Positions 56,101 to 63,932 of a DNA stretch of 64,000 nucleotides are shown here, piece after piece. Location of the stretch: assembly GCF_008974185.1 (NCBI RefSeq), contig NZ_BKZP01000008.1:1-64000 (forward strand). The letters are read 5' to 3'. The DNA comes from Weizmannia acidilactici. Lineage in GTDB: Bacteria; Bacillota; Bacilli; Bacillales; Bacillaceae_C. Within the stretch, counting starts at the first letter, position 1. The number at the start of each line of letters is the position of its first letter. The notes below the pieces were generated by a model that saw nothing but the letters and a program-made list of their open reading frames with translations, was not told where the DNA came from and searched no databases. The position numbers and the translations under genes were made by a program.

Positions 56101-56134
56101 CTTTACTATAATAAAAGAAAAAGAGGTGATCGAA

Positions 56135-56512
56135 ATGGCAGAGAGGCGGCAAAGGGAAAGCACCGGTTTTTTAATCAAGCAGCGTGCTTTTTTAAAATTA
56201 TATATCATCACCAATATTGAAAACGGGCGCTGGTACGGGCTGCAATTATTGGACGAATTGAAAAAAGAATTCAAACCGTTCGGGTTCGAACCGCAGCATT
56301 CCGAAATTTACCGGGCGCTTCATGAACTGGAAGATGATGAGCAAATTTTAACAAAAATGAAAGTAAAACAGGACGGGGCGAAAAGAAAAGAGATTGTAGT
56401 ATATAAAATTAAAGACAGTGAAAAAGCGAAAGCTTATAAAAAGCTCGTGAAAGCCGATTTGGAACGGTGCGAACAGCTTTTGCGGAAAGCAATCCGCGAT
56501 AATTTTCCATAA
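56135..56512 (+). CDS. rtp: Replication terminator protein
   Basis: 125 residues; binds Ter sites as two dimers and blocks the replisome in one direction at the chromosome terminus. The whole sequence follows B. subtilis RTP as I recall it: STGFLIKQRAFLKLYIITNI, YGLQLLDELKKEFKPFGFEP, HSEIYRALHELEDD and the long C-terminal dimerisation helix (LVKADLERCEQLLRKAIRDN F). RTP is a winged-helix protein, so a generic caller may name this PadR family. ATG 56135 with AAGAGGTGAT ahead; the longer frame from 56087 begins inside Ter-like site 4. Followed by a bidirectional terminator. Confidence 0.92.
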   Translation: MAERRQRESTGFLIKQRAFLKLYIITNIENGRWYGLQLLDELKKEFKPFGFEPQHSEIYRALHELEDDEQILTKMKVKQDGAKRKEIVVYKIKDSEKAKAYKKLVKADLERCEQLLRKAIRDNFP

Positions 56513-56515
56513 AAA

Positions 56516-56543
56516 AGTCGGTTGGGGTGTCCAGCCGGCTTCC
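56516..56543. terminator. Terminator between rtp and the Cof gene
   Basis: AGTCGGTTGG (56516-56525) with CCAGCCGGCT (56531-56540), including G-T pairs. A-rich left flank gives a T run for the minus-strand gene; it can serve both converging genes. Confidence 0.75.
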
Positions 56544-56544
56544 G

Positions 56545-57336
56545 TTATTTTACGAGCCCGAGTGTTTTTAATCCATTATAAATGCCGGAATCTGTTACAC
56601 TTGCCGTCCGCCGTTTCGCATAAGGAAACAGTTCAGGGTCGCTGTTGCCCATGGCAAAACTTTCGCCGGCAGCCAGCAGCATTTCTTTGTCATTCATGCC
56701 ATCGCCGAATGCTATTGCATTTTCTTTCGGGATGCCAAGCAAGCCGAGCGCGTTTGTGACGGCGATCCCTTTGTTGACCGTATCGAGAATGACATCATAA
56801 CAGTGCCCGAACCCTTCGAGATTGACCTGGGATAAATGCAGCCCAGGGTATGTTTCATACAGCGATGCTTCATCCCCGTGGATGTTTACGAACGTAATTC
56901 CCAATATTTGGTCATGTACCTCAGGTGTGTATAAAACATTCTGGCGGAGATGCAGTTTTTTCAAAAAGCTGTCCAGGACGGGGGAATCAAAAGACGTAAT
57001 AAAATTTTGCCGGTCCGTATACAAAATCGCTTCATGGCTGTGCTTTGCGGCAATTTCGATAAATTCATCCACCATACTGCTGTCCATCACGGTTTTAAAA
57101 AGATTTTTGCCCCTGTGGACTGCTAACGCGCCATTATACCCGATCATGGATTGGATATTCAGTTCGTCCGCAAGCCAGGAAATTTCATGGATCGGCCTTC
57201 CGGTTGCAAGAAATACTTCCACTCCCTGCTTCTGTACTTCGGCAACAGCCTGCTTTGTTGAGGGCTGGACCGTGTCATCAGGTGTTAAAATCGTTCCGTC
57301 AATATCCAAAAACAATGCTTGATATTGTGCCATCAT
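56545..57336 (-). CDS. Cof-type HAD-IIB phosphatase
   Basis: 263 residues. Motif I ALFLDIDGTILTPDD, motif II FLATGRPIHE, the C2 cap, and motifs III/IV in AIAFGDGMNDKEMLLAAGES. These enzymes dephosphorylate sugar phosphates, PLP or FMN-type substrates; the specific one is unknown. Start at ATG 57336 with TTGGAG ahead. Converges on rtp. Confidence 0.88.
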   Translation of the reverse strand: MMAQYQALFLDIDGTILTPDDTVQPSTKQAVAEVQKQGVEVFLATGRPIHEISWLADELNIQSMIGYNGALAVHRGKNLFKTVMDSSMVDEFIEIAAKHSHEAILYTDRQNFITSFDSPVLDSFLKKLHLRQNVLYTPEVHDQILGITFVNIHGDEASLYETYPGLHLSQVNLEGFGHCYDVILDTVNKGIAVTNALGLLGIPKENAIAFGDGMNDKEMLLAAGESFAMGNSDPELFPYAKRRTASVTDSGIYNGLKTLGLVK

Positions 57337-57491
57337 TTCGCTCCAATATGTAAGAATTTACAATTCATACTTTACCATGATCAAAAAGATGTGAAAATCC
57401 TTTGTAATTGTTTGCCGGTAATTTTTCATGTTATGATAGGGTTAAACAGCTGGATACCATCCATAAAATAATATACGGGGTGCTAATAAAA

Positions 57492-58052
57492 ATGGACAAA
57501 GGAAACCATCAATCTTATCAACCGAAAAGCGATAAAAATTTTACTGCGCTGATTATCACCGTCTCGATTATCGCAAATATTATTATTTTGCTTTTATTTT
57601 TTACAAACATTGGGTATAAAGGAAAAGTAAATTTTGATATTTATATTCTTCCAAGAATGAATGCCATTTTTAACAGCTTTACGTTTATTTTTCTCATCAG
57701 CGCTTTGTTTGCTATTAAACGTAAAAATATTCAAGTCCATAGGGGATTCATTTTAGCGGCGTTTACGTCTACTTTCCTGTTTTTGCTTTCTTATTTAACA
57801 TTCCATTATTTTGCTCCTAAAGATATACACTATGGCGGTACAGGAGCCATCCGCACCATTTACTTTTTCATTTTGACCACACACAGCATCCTCGCTGCAA
57901 TCATTGTGCCGCTAGCTTTGTTCGCACTTGTATGGGGATGGACAATGCAGGTGAAAAAGCATAAAAAAATTGTCCGCTGGGCGATGCCGATCTGGCTGTA
58001 CGTCAGCATCACCGGTGTCATTGTTTATTTAATGATGGCGCCTTATTATTAA
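57492..58052 (+). CDS. ctaM: DUF420 protein, CtaM/YozB family
   Basis: 186 residues from ATG 57492 (GGGGTG ahead). Five or so membrane segments (ALIITVSIIANIIILLLFF, FTFIFLISALFAIKRK, FTSTFLFLLSYLTFHYF, ILAAIIVPLALFALVWGW, PIWLYVSITGVIVYLMM). Conserved histidines in VHRGFILAAF, TFHYFAPKD and TTHSILAA are the family's likely metal or heme ligands. DUF420 proteins (CtaM) are needed for maturation of cytochrome aa3 oxidase. Monocistronic, followed by a strong terminator. Confidence 0.85.
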   Translation: MDKGNHQSYQPKSDKNFTALIITVSIIANIIILLLFFTNIGYKGKVNFDIYILPRMNAIFNSFTFIFLISALFAIKRKNIQVHRGFILAAFTSTFLFLLSYLTFHYFAPKDIHYGGTGAIRTIYFFILTTHSILAAIIVPLALFALVWGWTMQVKKHKKIVRWAMPIWLYVSITGVIVYLMMAPYY

Positions 58053-58056
58053 TAGA

Positions 58057-58094
58057 AAAACACCAACCATTCCTTGCGGGTTGGTGTTTTTTAG
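58057..58094 (+). terminator. Terminator after ctaM
   Basis: AAAACACCAACC and GGTTGGTGTTTT form a 12-base stem with a ten-base loop; the T run ends near 58092. Confidence 0.88.
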
Positions 58095-58121
58095 GTGCGG
58101 ATCCATACAACTTTCGTCACA

Positions 58122-58152
58122 AATCCTTGATTTTTATCGAAAATTAAGGATT
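58122..58152. repeat. 13-bp inverted repeat upstream of 58207
   Basis: AATCCTTGATTTT (58122-58134), five bases, AAAATTAAGGATT (58140-58152), one mismatch. A TATAAT at 58160-58165 follows, so this may be an operator for the two-gene unit downstream. Confidence 0.4.
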
Positions 58153-58206
58153 GTACATGTATAATAGGAAACTGGGTGAAAACTTTTAAGAAGGAGGAAT
58201 CAACTG

Positions 58207-58590
58207 ATGGGATGGATATTGGCGATACTATTTGCAGTATCCGCGGTGTTGTTTATCATGTCGATGGCAAAAGCGCGCAGCCATGCTAAAGATGAGCATC
58301 GGGAAGTTGAAATGGTCCATTTATCCTTAATGGATGAAATCAATAGTTTAAAAGACAGCATCCGGAATGTTGAACTGGATATGGAAATTCTTGAAAAAGA
58401 ATCCGGTATCCAGCTTTCTATGGCAGAAAAACAATTTAAGCGTGAAGTGCTGGATTTATATAGACGCAACTACTCCATTGAAAGCATTGCAGGGAAAAAA
58501 CAAGTATCTGTAAGCCAAATCCAGGACATTTTGGCACCATATATGGCGGAGAAAAACGAAAGGAGCAAGGTTGCCGGTGGGAATGAATAA
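58207..58590 (+). CDS. Membrane-anchored coiled-coil protein with HTH-like end
   Basis: 127 residues. One N-terminal membrane helix (GWILAILFAVSAVLFIMSM), a charged coiled coil (EINSLKDSIRNVELDMEILE), and a C-terminal helix-turn-helix-like segment (YRRNYSIESIAGKKQVSVSQ IQDIL). Cytoplasmic domain probably faces inside. I do not recognise the family. GAAGGAGG ahead of the start. Its end overlaps the next gene by about 20 bases. Confidence 0.7.
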   Translation: MGWILAILFAVSAVLFIMSMAKARSHAKDEHREVEMVHLSLMDEINSLKDSIRNVELDMEILEKESGIQLSMAEKQFKREVLDLYRRNYSIESIAGKKQVSVSQIQDILAPYMAEKNERSKVAGGNE

Positions 58591-59065
58591 ATTGAGCAGC
58601 TTTGCCGCTGGAATTTTGATCGCCACGGCCATTACAGGAGCCGTTTATTTTTCCGGAACAGGTGAAGCAGCGAACAAAACGACTGACAAAACAAAAACAA
58701 CAGCAAGCACGCAGCTTACCGAAAAACAAATGAAGGATAAACTGGAAAGCGCCGGTTATATTGTGCAGACAAAAGCTGAATATGACAAAAACTTGGCAGA
58801 TGCCAAATCATCTGCACAAAAATCTTCTGCTACAAATCATCACACAAAAACAGTAAACCGTGTCGTCTTCAAAGTGACGGACGGCATGACAAGCATTGAT
58901 GTCGGCAGACTGCTTGAGAAAGCGAAAATTGTGGACGATGCTTTTAAATTCTCCAAAGATGTGGAAAAGAAGGGCGTTGAAAACAATTTGCGCCCGGGCA
59001 CTTATGTTGTCGACAGTACAATGTCTTATAATGAAGTGATTTCAACAATTTTCAAAAATCGGTAA
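58571..59065 (+). CDS. Secreted/anchored protein, MltG/YceG-like C-terminus
   Basis: 164 residues. TTG 58571 has AAAGGAG five bases ahead; an ATG at 58583 is 17 bases from it. One N-terminal membrane helix (FAAGILIATAITGAVYF), a Thr/Lys-rich linker, then a folded C-terminus (RVVFKVTDGMTSIDVGRLLE, KGVENNLRPGTYVVDSTMSY NEVI) that resembles the LysM-like part of endolytic transglycosylase MltG without its catalytic domain. Translationally coupled to the upstream gene, likely a partner at the envelope. Confidence 0.7.
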   Translation: MPVGMNKLSSFAAGILIATAITGAVYFSGTGEAANKTTDKTKTTASTQLTEKQMKDKLESAGYIVQTKAEYDKNLADAKSSAQKSSATNHHTKTVNRVVFKVTDGMTSIDVGRLLEKAKIVDDAFKFSKDVEKKGVENNLRPGTYVVDSTMSYNEVISTIFKNR

Positions 59066-59070
59066 AATAG

Positions 59071-59112
59071 GCTGCCAAATGCCTGAAAAAAGGCTTATGG
59101 CAGCTTTTTTGT
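59071..59112 (+). terminator. Terminator of the 58207-59065 pair
   Basis: GCTGCCA and TGGCAGC with inner GCCT/AGGC pairing, then TTTTTT. Confidence 0.8.
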
Positions 59113-59235
59113 GCTTTGATGCCCTTAGCAAAAATGGTTTTTCGTAATCTTTCTCCTGATACTGCGGTTCACGAAATTTTCTTTACAATTTTATGGTTTA
59201 AAATGTTAAAATTAAATAAACAAGGAGGGGATACC

Positions 59236-60219
59236 ATGAAAAAGAATAAATTAGCCATTGTCGGCGTCGGTCATGTTGGTTCATATGTACTGGCAGATGC
59301 CATGAAACTGGGTCTCTTTTCTGAGATTGCGGTGATCGATAAAGATGAAGGGGTGGCTTTTGGCGAAGCGCTCGACCAGCAACATGCCACAGCACTTACA
59401 TATATGACCAATATAACCGTTAAAGCAGGGGATTACGCGGAATGTGGGGATGCTGACGTTATTATTTGCGCAGCAGGGCCGAGTGTGATCCCTTCGGATG
59501 AGGAGGAAATGCCGGACCGGGCAGGGCTTGCTGTGACAAATGCCGCAGTAATCCGCGAAGTGATGGCAGGCATTACGAAATATACAAAAGAAGCCGTCAT
59601 TATTTTTATCACAAACCCGCTCGATACGGTTGTCTACATTGCCGAAAATGACTTCGGCTATCCTAAGGGACGGATTTTCGGCACAGGAACTATGCTTGAC
59701 TCGGCCCGTCTCCGTCAAATTATTGCCGCTAATTACGGCATTGATCCGAAAAGCGTGACCGGTTATATGATGGGGGAACACGGGTTCACGGCTTTCCCGG
59801 TATTCAGCCGCTTAAATGTGCAAGGATTCGGAGAAAAAGAACTGGATAAGGTTTTTGGCGGAAAAGAACCGCTGGATAGGGAAACTTTCCGGCAAAAAGT
59901 CATCAAAACCGCTTTTGACGTCTTTAACGGAAAGGGCTGGACAAATGCCGGCGTTGCCCAAGCCGCTGTAACGCTGGCAAAAGCCGTCATGCTTGATGAA
60001 AAAAGCGTTTATCCGGTTTCAACAACCTTGCATGGCCAATACGGCTATAACGGGGATGTCGCCCTCAGCATCCCTTGTGTGATTGGCCGGAACGGGGTAG
60101 AACGGCAGCTCGAAATTGGGCTCGATGAGCAGGAAACAGCATGGCTGCATGAATCAGCAAAATCCATACAGGAAACGATGAAAACGGTGAAAACCGGAAA
60201 AGCCTTTATTGGCGCTTAA
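59236..60219 (+). CDS. Lactate/2-hydroxyacid dehydrogenase family protein
   Basis: 327 residues, NAD-dependent L-2-hydroxyacid dehydrogenase of the LDH/MDH superfamily. NAD loop KLAIVGVGHVGSYVLADAM, the NPLDTV segment with catalytic Asn, GTGTMLDSARLRQIIA with the Asp-Arg pair, and GEHGFTAFP with the active-site His. The substrate loop (SVIPSDEEEMPDRAG) is longer and more acidic than the QKPGETR of classical LDH, so the substrate may be a bulkier 2-oxoacid, as in L-2-hydroxyisocaproate dehydrogenase. AAGGAGGGG before ATG. Confidence 0.88.
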   Translation: MKKNKLAIVGVGHVGSYVLADAMKLGLFSEIAVIDKDEGVAFGEALDQQHATALTYMTNITVKAGDYAECGDADVIICAAGPSVIPSDEEEMPDRAGLAVTNAAVIREVMAGITKYTKEAVIIFITNPLDTVVYIAENDFGYPKGRIFGTGTMLDSARLRQIIAANYGIDPKSVTGYMMGEHGFTAFPVFSRLNVQGFGEKELDKVFGGKEPLDRETFRQKVIKTAFDVFNGKGWTNAGVAQAAVTLAKAVMLDEKSVYPVSTTLHGQYGYNGDVALSIPCVIGRNGVERQLEIGLDEQETAWLHESAKSIQETMKTVKTGKAFIGA

Positions 60220-60228
60220 TCCGGAACC

Positions 60229-60260
60229 AAATCCGCTGCTAGACAGGGCAGCGGATTTTA
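60229..60260 (+). terminator. Terminator after the dehydrogenase
   Basis: AAATCCGCTGC (60229-60239) and GCAGCGGATTT (60248-60258), a perfect eleven-base stem. Confidence 0.8.
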
Positions 60261-60364
60261 CAGACCATTGCTTTTGTGAAAAATTTCATAAACTTTGTAT
60301 CCTGCTCCGTTTTTATCGATTATAATAGATTTTATAAACCTATTTTCATAGAGGAGAAAAATAC

Positions 60365-61189
60365 ATGGCATTTAAACTGATCGCATTCGATATGGACGAA
60401 ACACTTCTAAACGACAACCATGAAATTTGCCAACGAAACATTGAGGCTATCAAAAAAGCAAAAGAACAATACGGTATCAAATTTGTGCCGGCAACGGGAA
60501 GGGGCTATTTATCGATCCAGCACGATTTAAAAACGCTTGGCTTATATGATGAACCGGGAGAATATGTCATATCTTTTAACGGAGGTGCCATAACCGAAAA
60601 CAAAGGAAACCGCCTGCTGCAGTTCAGGGGGCTTGATTTTTATAAAATGAAAGAAATTTTTGAGTTCGGCCTGAAAAAGGATGTATGCATGCACGTGTAC
60701 ACGAAAGATAAGCTTTATGTATACCAGTTGTCGGAGAGCGAAAAGTTACGCCTTTTAAACCACAAACTGGAATACACCGTGATGGAGGAAAACACCGTCG
60801 ATTTTCTTGAGCACGAACCGATTTCAAAAATTTTATATCAAAATTTAAATATACCGTATCTTCGGTCTCTGGAACCGGAAATGGCCCATATTACGGACGG
60901 ATATTGCACCGTCAGCTATTCCTCAAACCGCTATATGGAATTTAATGCGATTGGCGTGGACAAGGGGCAGGGGCTGAGAGATTTGGCAAAAATACTCGGG
61001 ATCGATTTAAAAGATACCATCGCTGTCGGGGACAATTACAATGATTTGGCGATGCTCAAAACGGCCGGATTGCCGGTTGCCGCTGGAAATGCTGTCGAGG
61101 AAATCAAAAAGGTGTGCAGCTACACGACGAAAGCCGACAATAATGAAGGGGTTGTCGCGGAACTGATTGAGAAATTTATTTTCCGCTGA
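60365..61189 (+). CDS. Cof-type HAD-IIB phosphatase
   Basis: 274 residues. Motif I IAFDMDETLLNDNHE, motif II FVPATGRGYLS, cap region, and TIAVGDNYNDLAMLKTAGLP. Same family as the gene at 56545 but not a recent duplicate. Substrate unknown. GAGGAG before ATG. Converges with the LacI-type gene, whose stop is only two bases away. Confidence 0.9.
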   Translation: MAFKLIAFDMDETLLNDNHEICQRNIEAIKKAKEQYGIKFVPATGRGYLSIQHDLKTLGLYDEPGEYVISFNGGAITENKGNRLLQFRGLDFYKMKEIFEFGLKKDVCMHVYTKDKLYVYQLSESEKLRLLNHKLEYTVMEENTVDFLEHEPISKILYQNLNIPYLRSLEPEMAHITDGYCTVSYSSNRYMEFNAIGVDKGQGLRDLAKILGIDLKDTIAVGDNYNDLAMLKTAGLPVAAGNAVEEIKKVCSYTTKADNNEGVVAELIEKFIFR

Positions 61190-61191
61190 AT

Positions 61192-62160
61192 TTATGTTGT
61201 CTTTCGCTCAATCAGTTCAAATTTTAAGCCCGTAAGTGGTATTGTTTTTCCTTCAAGCCGGTTTTGGATAATGGAAAAAGCATTTCTAGCCTGCCCGCCG
61301 ATCGGGTAATTGATCGTGGTGATATCCAACAAACGGGCAATATCCGTATTATCAAATCCGCAGACGGCAAAATCCCCGGGCACGTTTAAGCCAAGCCTTT
61401 TCGCTTCGGATACAAGGCCGGCAGCAAAACGGTCGTTCGGCGCCATAAAAGCATCCGGTTTGTCGGCGGTATTTTTCCACCAGTGCGCCATCTCTTCGCC
61501 ATCTCGGATTGATCCTTTATGATAAAAATGGGGAAGGGCGTGTTCATTTAAACAGTATTTCCGGCAGAAATCACGGAAAGCTTCCATTCTGCCTATTGTG
61601 TTTAAATGGCCGGGGTTTCCGTAAACATTTGAAATTTTGCGGTAACCTTTTGCATGGAGGTGTTCAAGGCCGAGCATATATCCTTCGTACTGATCCATAA
61701 AAACGGAAGGAATTTCTTTCATGATGACCCGCTGCCAGGTGACAATCGGCCCGTATTTTGAATACTGGGCAATCGTGTCCCAGTCATTTGCCCGAATGAC
61801 GACCGCCAGCGCGTCTATTTGTCTGCGGCGGAGCGACTCAAGCGCATCCCGTTCTTTTTTTGGATCTGCGTTTGTCAAAAATAAAGTAATATTATAGCCT
61901 TTCTCCTGGGCTGCCTGCGCAAAATTGCCCAAAAAAGTATTAATCTCGTCTCCTAAATAAGGTGCTGCGATGCCGATTAGCTTCGTTGCGCCTTTTTTTA
62001 ATGAAACGGCGTTCAGATTCGGGACATAATCCAATTTTTCCATAACCGCCTGCACTTTTTTTCTCGTTTCCCAACTGACATAGCCGCTGTTGTTCAGCAC
62101 CCTTGAAACCGTGGAAGGTGATACCCCGGCAAGTTTGGCAATCTCTCTTATATTGGCCAT
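61192..62160 (-). CDS. LacI-family regulator of the beta-glucoside gene
   Basis: 322 residues. HTH MANIREIAKLAGVSPSTVSR VLNNSGYVS at the N-terminus and a periplasmic-binding-like effector domain (KLIGIAAPYLGDEINTFLG, PDAFMAPNDRFAAGLVSEAK, GDFAVCGFDNTDIARLLDIT). It is divergent from a 6-phospho-beta-glucosidase and a perfect palindrome lies in the shared promoter, so it is most probably a repressor of that gene released by a phosphorylated beta-glucoside or related sugar. Confidence 0.9.
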   Translation of the reverse strand: MANIREIAKLAGVSPSTVSRVLNNSGYVSWETRKKVQAVMEKLDYVPNLNAVSLKKGATKLIGIAAPYLGDEINTFLGNFAQAAQEKGYNITLFLTNADPKKERDALESLRRRQIDALAVVIRANDWDTIAQYSKYGPIVTWQRVIMKEIPSVFMDQYEGYMLGLEHLHAKGYRKISNVYGNPGHLNTIGRMEAFRDFCRKYCLNEHALPHFYHKGSIRDGEEMAHWWKNTADKPDAFMAPNDRFAAGLVSEAKRLGLNVPGDFAVCGFDNTDIARLLDITTINYPIGGQARNAFSIIQNRLEGKTIPLTGLKFELIERKTT

Positions 62161-62209
62161 CTGTTGCCACCCCTTTTTGTTTCTAGTATAGCAAAGAAAA
62201 CGCTTGACA

Positions 62210-62223
62210 TGGAATGCATTCCA
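62210..62223. promoter_or_regulatory. Palindromic LacI-type operator
   Basis: TGGAATGCATTCCA, a perfect 14-bp palindrome, directly beside TTGACA (62204-62209). LacI-family sites have this size and central CG/GC symmetry. A cre-like AGAAAACGCTTGAC sequence overlaps the -35 box. Confidence 0.75.
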
Positions 62224-62268
62224 CCAATTAAGCTAAATTATGAAAAAACTTAACTGGAGGGTGCGCAC

Positions 62269-63609
62269 ATGAAAAAAGGAATTAAAATTGCAACGATCGG
62301 CGGCGGTTCCAGCTATACGCCGGAACTGGTAGAAGGTTTTATTAAACGCTATGATGAACTGCCTGTGAAAGAACTTTGGCTCGTTGATATAGAAGAGGGG
62401 AGGGAAAAACTTGAGATTGTCGGCAATATGGCGAAAAGAATGGTCAAGGCAGCAGGCATTGACTGCGAAGTTCATTTAACGCTAAACCGCCGTGAAGCGT
62501 TGAAAGATGTCGATTTTGTCACAACCCAATTCCGCGTCGGGTTGCTCGATGCTCGCATTAAAGATGAACGGATTCCGCTCAGCCACGGGATGATCGGCCA
62601 GGAAACAAACGGCGCCGGCGGAATGTTTAAAGCGTTCCGTACGATTCCAGTGATTTTGGATATTGTAAAAGACATGAAAGAACTTTGCCCGGATGCATGG
62701 TTGATCAATTTTACCAATCCATCAGGCATGGTGACGGAAGCTGTTCTTCGTTACGGAAAATGGGAAAAGGTGATCGGCTTGTGCAATGTGCCAGTTGGTG
62801 CCGTCAAAAGTGCGGCCGAGGTTTTAAATAAAAAAGAAGAAGACCTGTTCTTTAAATTTGCCGGGATCAACCATCTGCATTGGCACCGGGTATTTGACAA
62901 GGATGGAACGGAACTTACGGAGAAAGTCATTGACGCGCTGTACGGGCCGAATGTCGACCCGGCCGTAGTTGTCGAAAACATTAAAAACATGCGTTTCTTA
63001 TACGAACAAGTGAAAAATTTAAAAATGCTGCCATGCCCGTATCACCGTTATTACTACATGACGGATAACATGCTGAAAGAGGAGCTGGAAGCCTTCCATA
63101 ACGAAGGAACGCGCGGGGAAGTCGTTAAAAGGATAGAGGCCAAATTGTTTGAACTTTATAAAGATCCGAATCTCGACCATAAACCGGAAGAACTGTCCAA
63201 AAGGGGCGGGGCGCATTACAGCGATGCAGCATGTGAAATCATTAATTCCATCTACAATAATAAAGGGACCGTAATGGTCGTGTCGACAAGAAACAACGGT
63301 GCCATCGATGACCTTCCTTATGATTGTGCGGTCGAAGTTTCAAGCATTATCCGGGCACACGGGGCAGAACCAGTCAACTTCGGTAAATTTCCGCCGGCCC
63401 AGCGCGGTCTCCTGCAATTGATGAAAGCGATGGAGGAATTAACGATTGAAGCCGCTGTGACCGGAGATTACGCAACGGCATTGCAGGCGTTCACGCTCAA
63501 TCCGCTCGTACCCAGCGGCGATATCGCCAAAACTGTTTTGGACGAAATGTTGGAAGCGCATAAAGATTACTTGCCGCAGTTTTTCCCGAAAGAAGCTGCC
63601 GTACATTGA
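62269..63609 (+). CDS. licH: 6-phospho-beta-glucosidase, GH4 family
   Basis: 446 residues. NAD- and Mn-dependent glycosidase: IATIGGGSSYTPELVEGFIK with the NAD loop, TTQFRVGLLDARIKDERIPL, the metal ligands in LCNVPVGAVK and GINHLHWHRVF, and YDCAVEVSSIIRAHGAEPVN. It cleaves phosphorylated cellobiose or other beta-glucosides brought in by a PTS, which is not in the window. Ribosome site GGAGGGTG. Probably repressed by the divergent LacI protein and by CcpA. Confidence 0.93.
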   Translation: MKKGIKIATIGGGSSYTPELVEGFIKRYDELPVKELWLVDIEEGREKLEIVGNMAKRMVKAAGIDCEVHLTLNRREALKDVDFVTTQFRVGLLDARIKDERIPLSHGMIGQETNGAGGMFKAFRTIPVILDIVKDMKELCPDAWLINFTNPSGMVTEAVLRYGKWEKVIGLCNVPVGAVKSAAEVLNKKEEDLFFKFAGINHLHWHRVFDKDGTELTEKVIDALYGPNVDPAVVVENIKNMRFLYEQVKNLKMLPCPYHRYYYMTDNMLKEELEAFHNEGTRGEVVKRIEAKLFELYKDPNLDHKPEELSKRGGAHYSDAACEIINSIYNNKGTVMVVSTRNNGAIDDLPYDCAVEVSSIIRAHGAEPVNFGKFPPAQRGLLQLMKAMEELTIEAAVTGDYATALQAFTLNPLVPSGDIAKTVLDEMLEAHKDYLPQFFPKEAAVH

Positions 63610-63622
63610 GTTGAATCAAATC

Positions 63623-63662
63623 ATGTAAAAGGGATGTCCTGCCTGGGTCATCCCTTTTACAT
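63623..63662. terminator. Terminator of licH
   Basis: ATGTAAAAGGGATG (63623-63636) and CATCCCTTTTACAT (63649-63662), a perfect 14-base stem. Confidence 0.85.
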
Positions 63663-63713
63663 GTCAAGCGTAAGAGGAGAAAAACCTTCCGCCGATTTAG
63701 GAAAGTTTTTGTT

Positions 63714-63932
63714 TTACCGCCTTTTCTTTTTATTGTCCGAAAGAAGCGCTTGTCTTTTCACTACCGGTTCGAATGTGACCTGAACATGAAAGATGTTTTC
63801 TCCTTTTTCTGATACACCGGCCACTTTTCCTTTCCGGCCTTTTATTTTAATATCCTGGCCAGCAGTGGGAATTTCATCCATCAGCCGGCTCAGCACAAGC
63901 AGCCGGCCTTCAAAATAATGCACGACAGCCAT
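63714..63932 (-). CDS. 72-residue hypothetical protein
   Basis: Begins MAVVHYFEGRLLVLSRLMDE, with KIKGRKGKVAGVSEKGEN and a basic tail SDNKKKRR. The pattern of short beta strands with a Gly-Arg-Lys-Gly turn suggests a small KOW/SH3-like barrel, possibly nucleic-acid binding. Start ATG 63932 with GGGAGAG ahead; longer frames to 63992 lack a site. Family not recognised. Confidence 0.6.
   Translation of the reverse strand: MAVVHYFEGRLLVLSRLMDEIPTAGQDIKIKGRKGKVAGVSEKGENIFHVQVTFEPVVKRQALLSDNKKKRR

Noticed and set aside
56135-56512. PadR-family regulator
   Set aside because: A winged helix with a long C-terminal helix could be called PadR, but the sequence agrees with RTP along its full length and repeated Ter-like sites lie just upstream.
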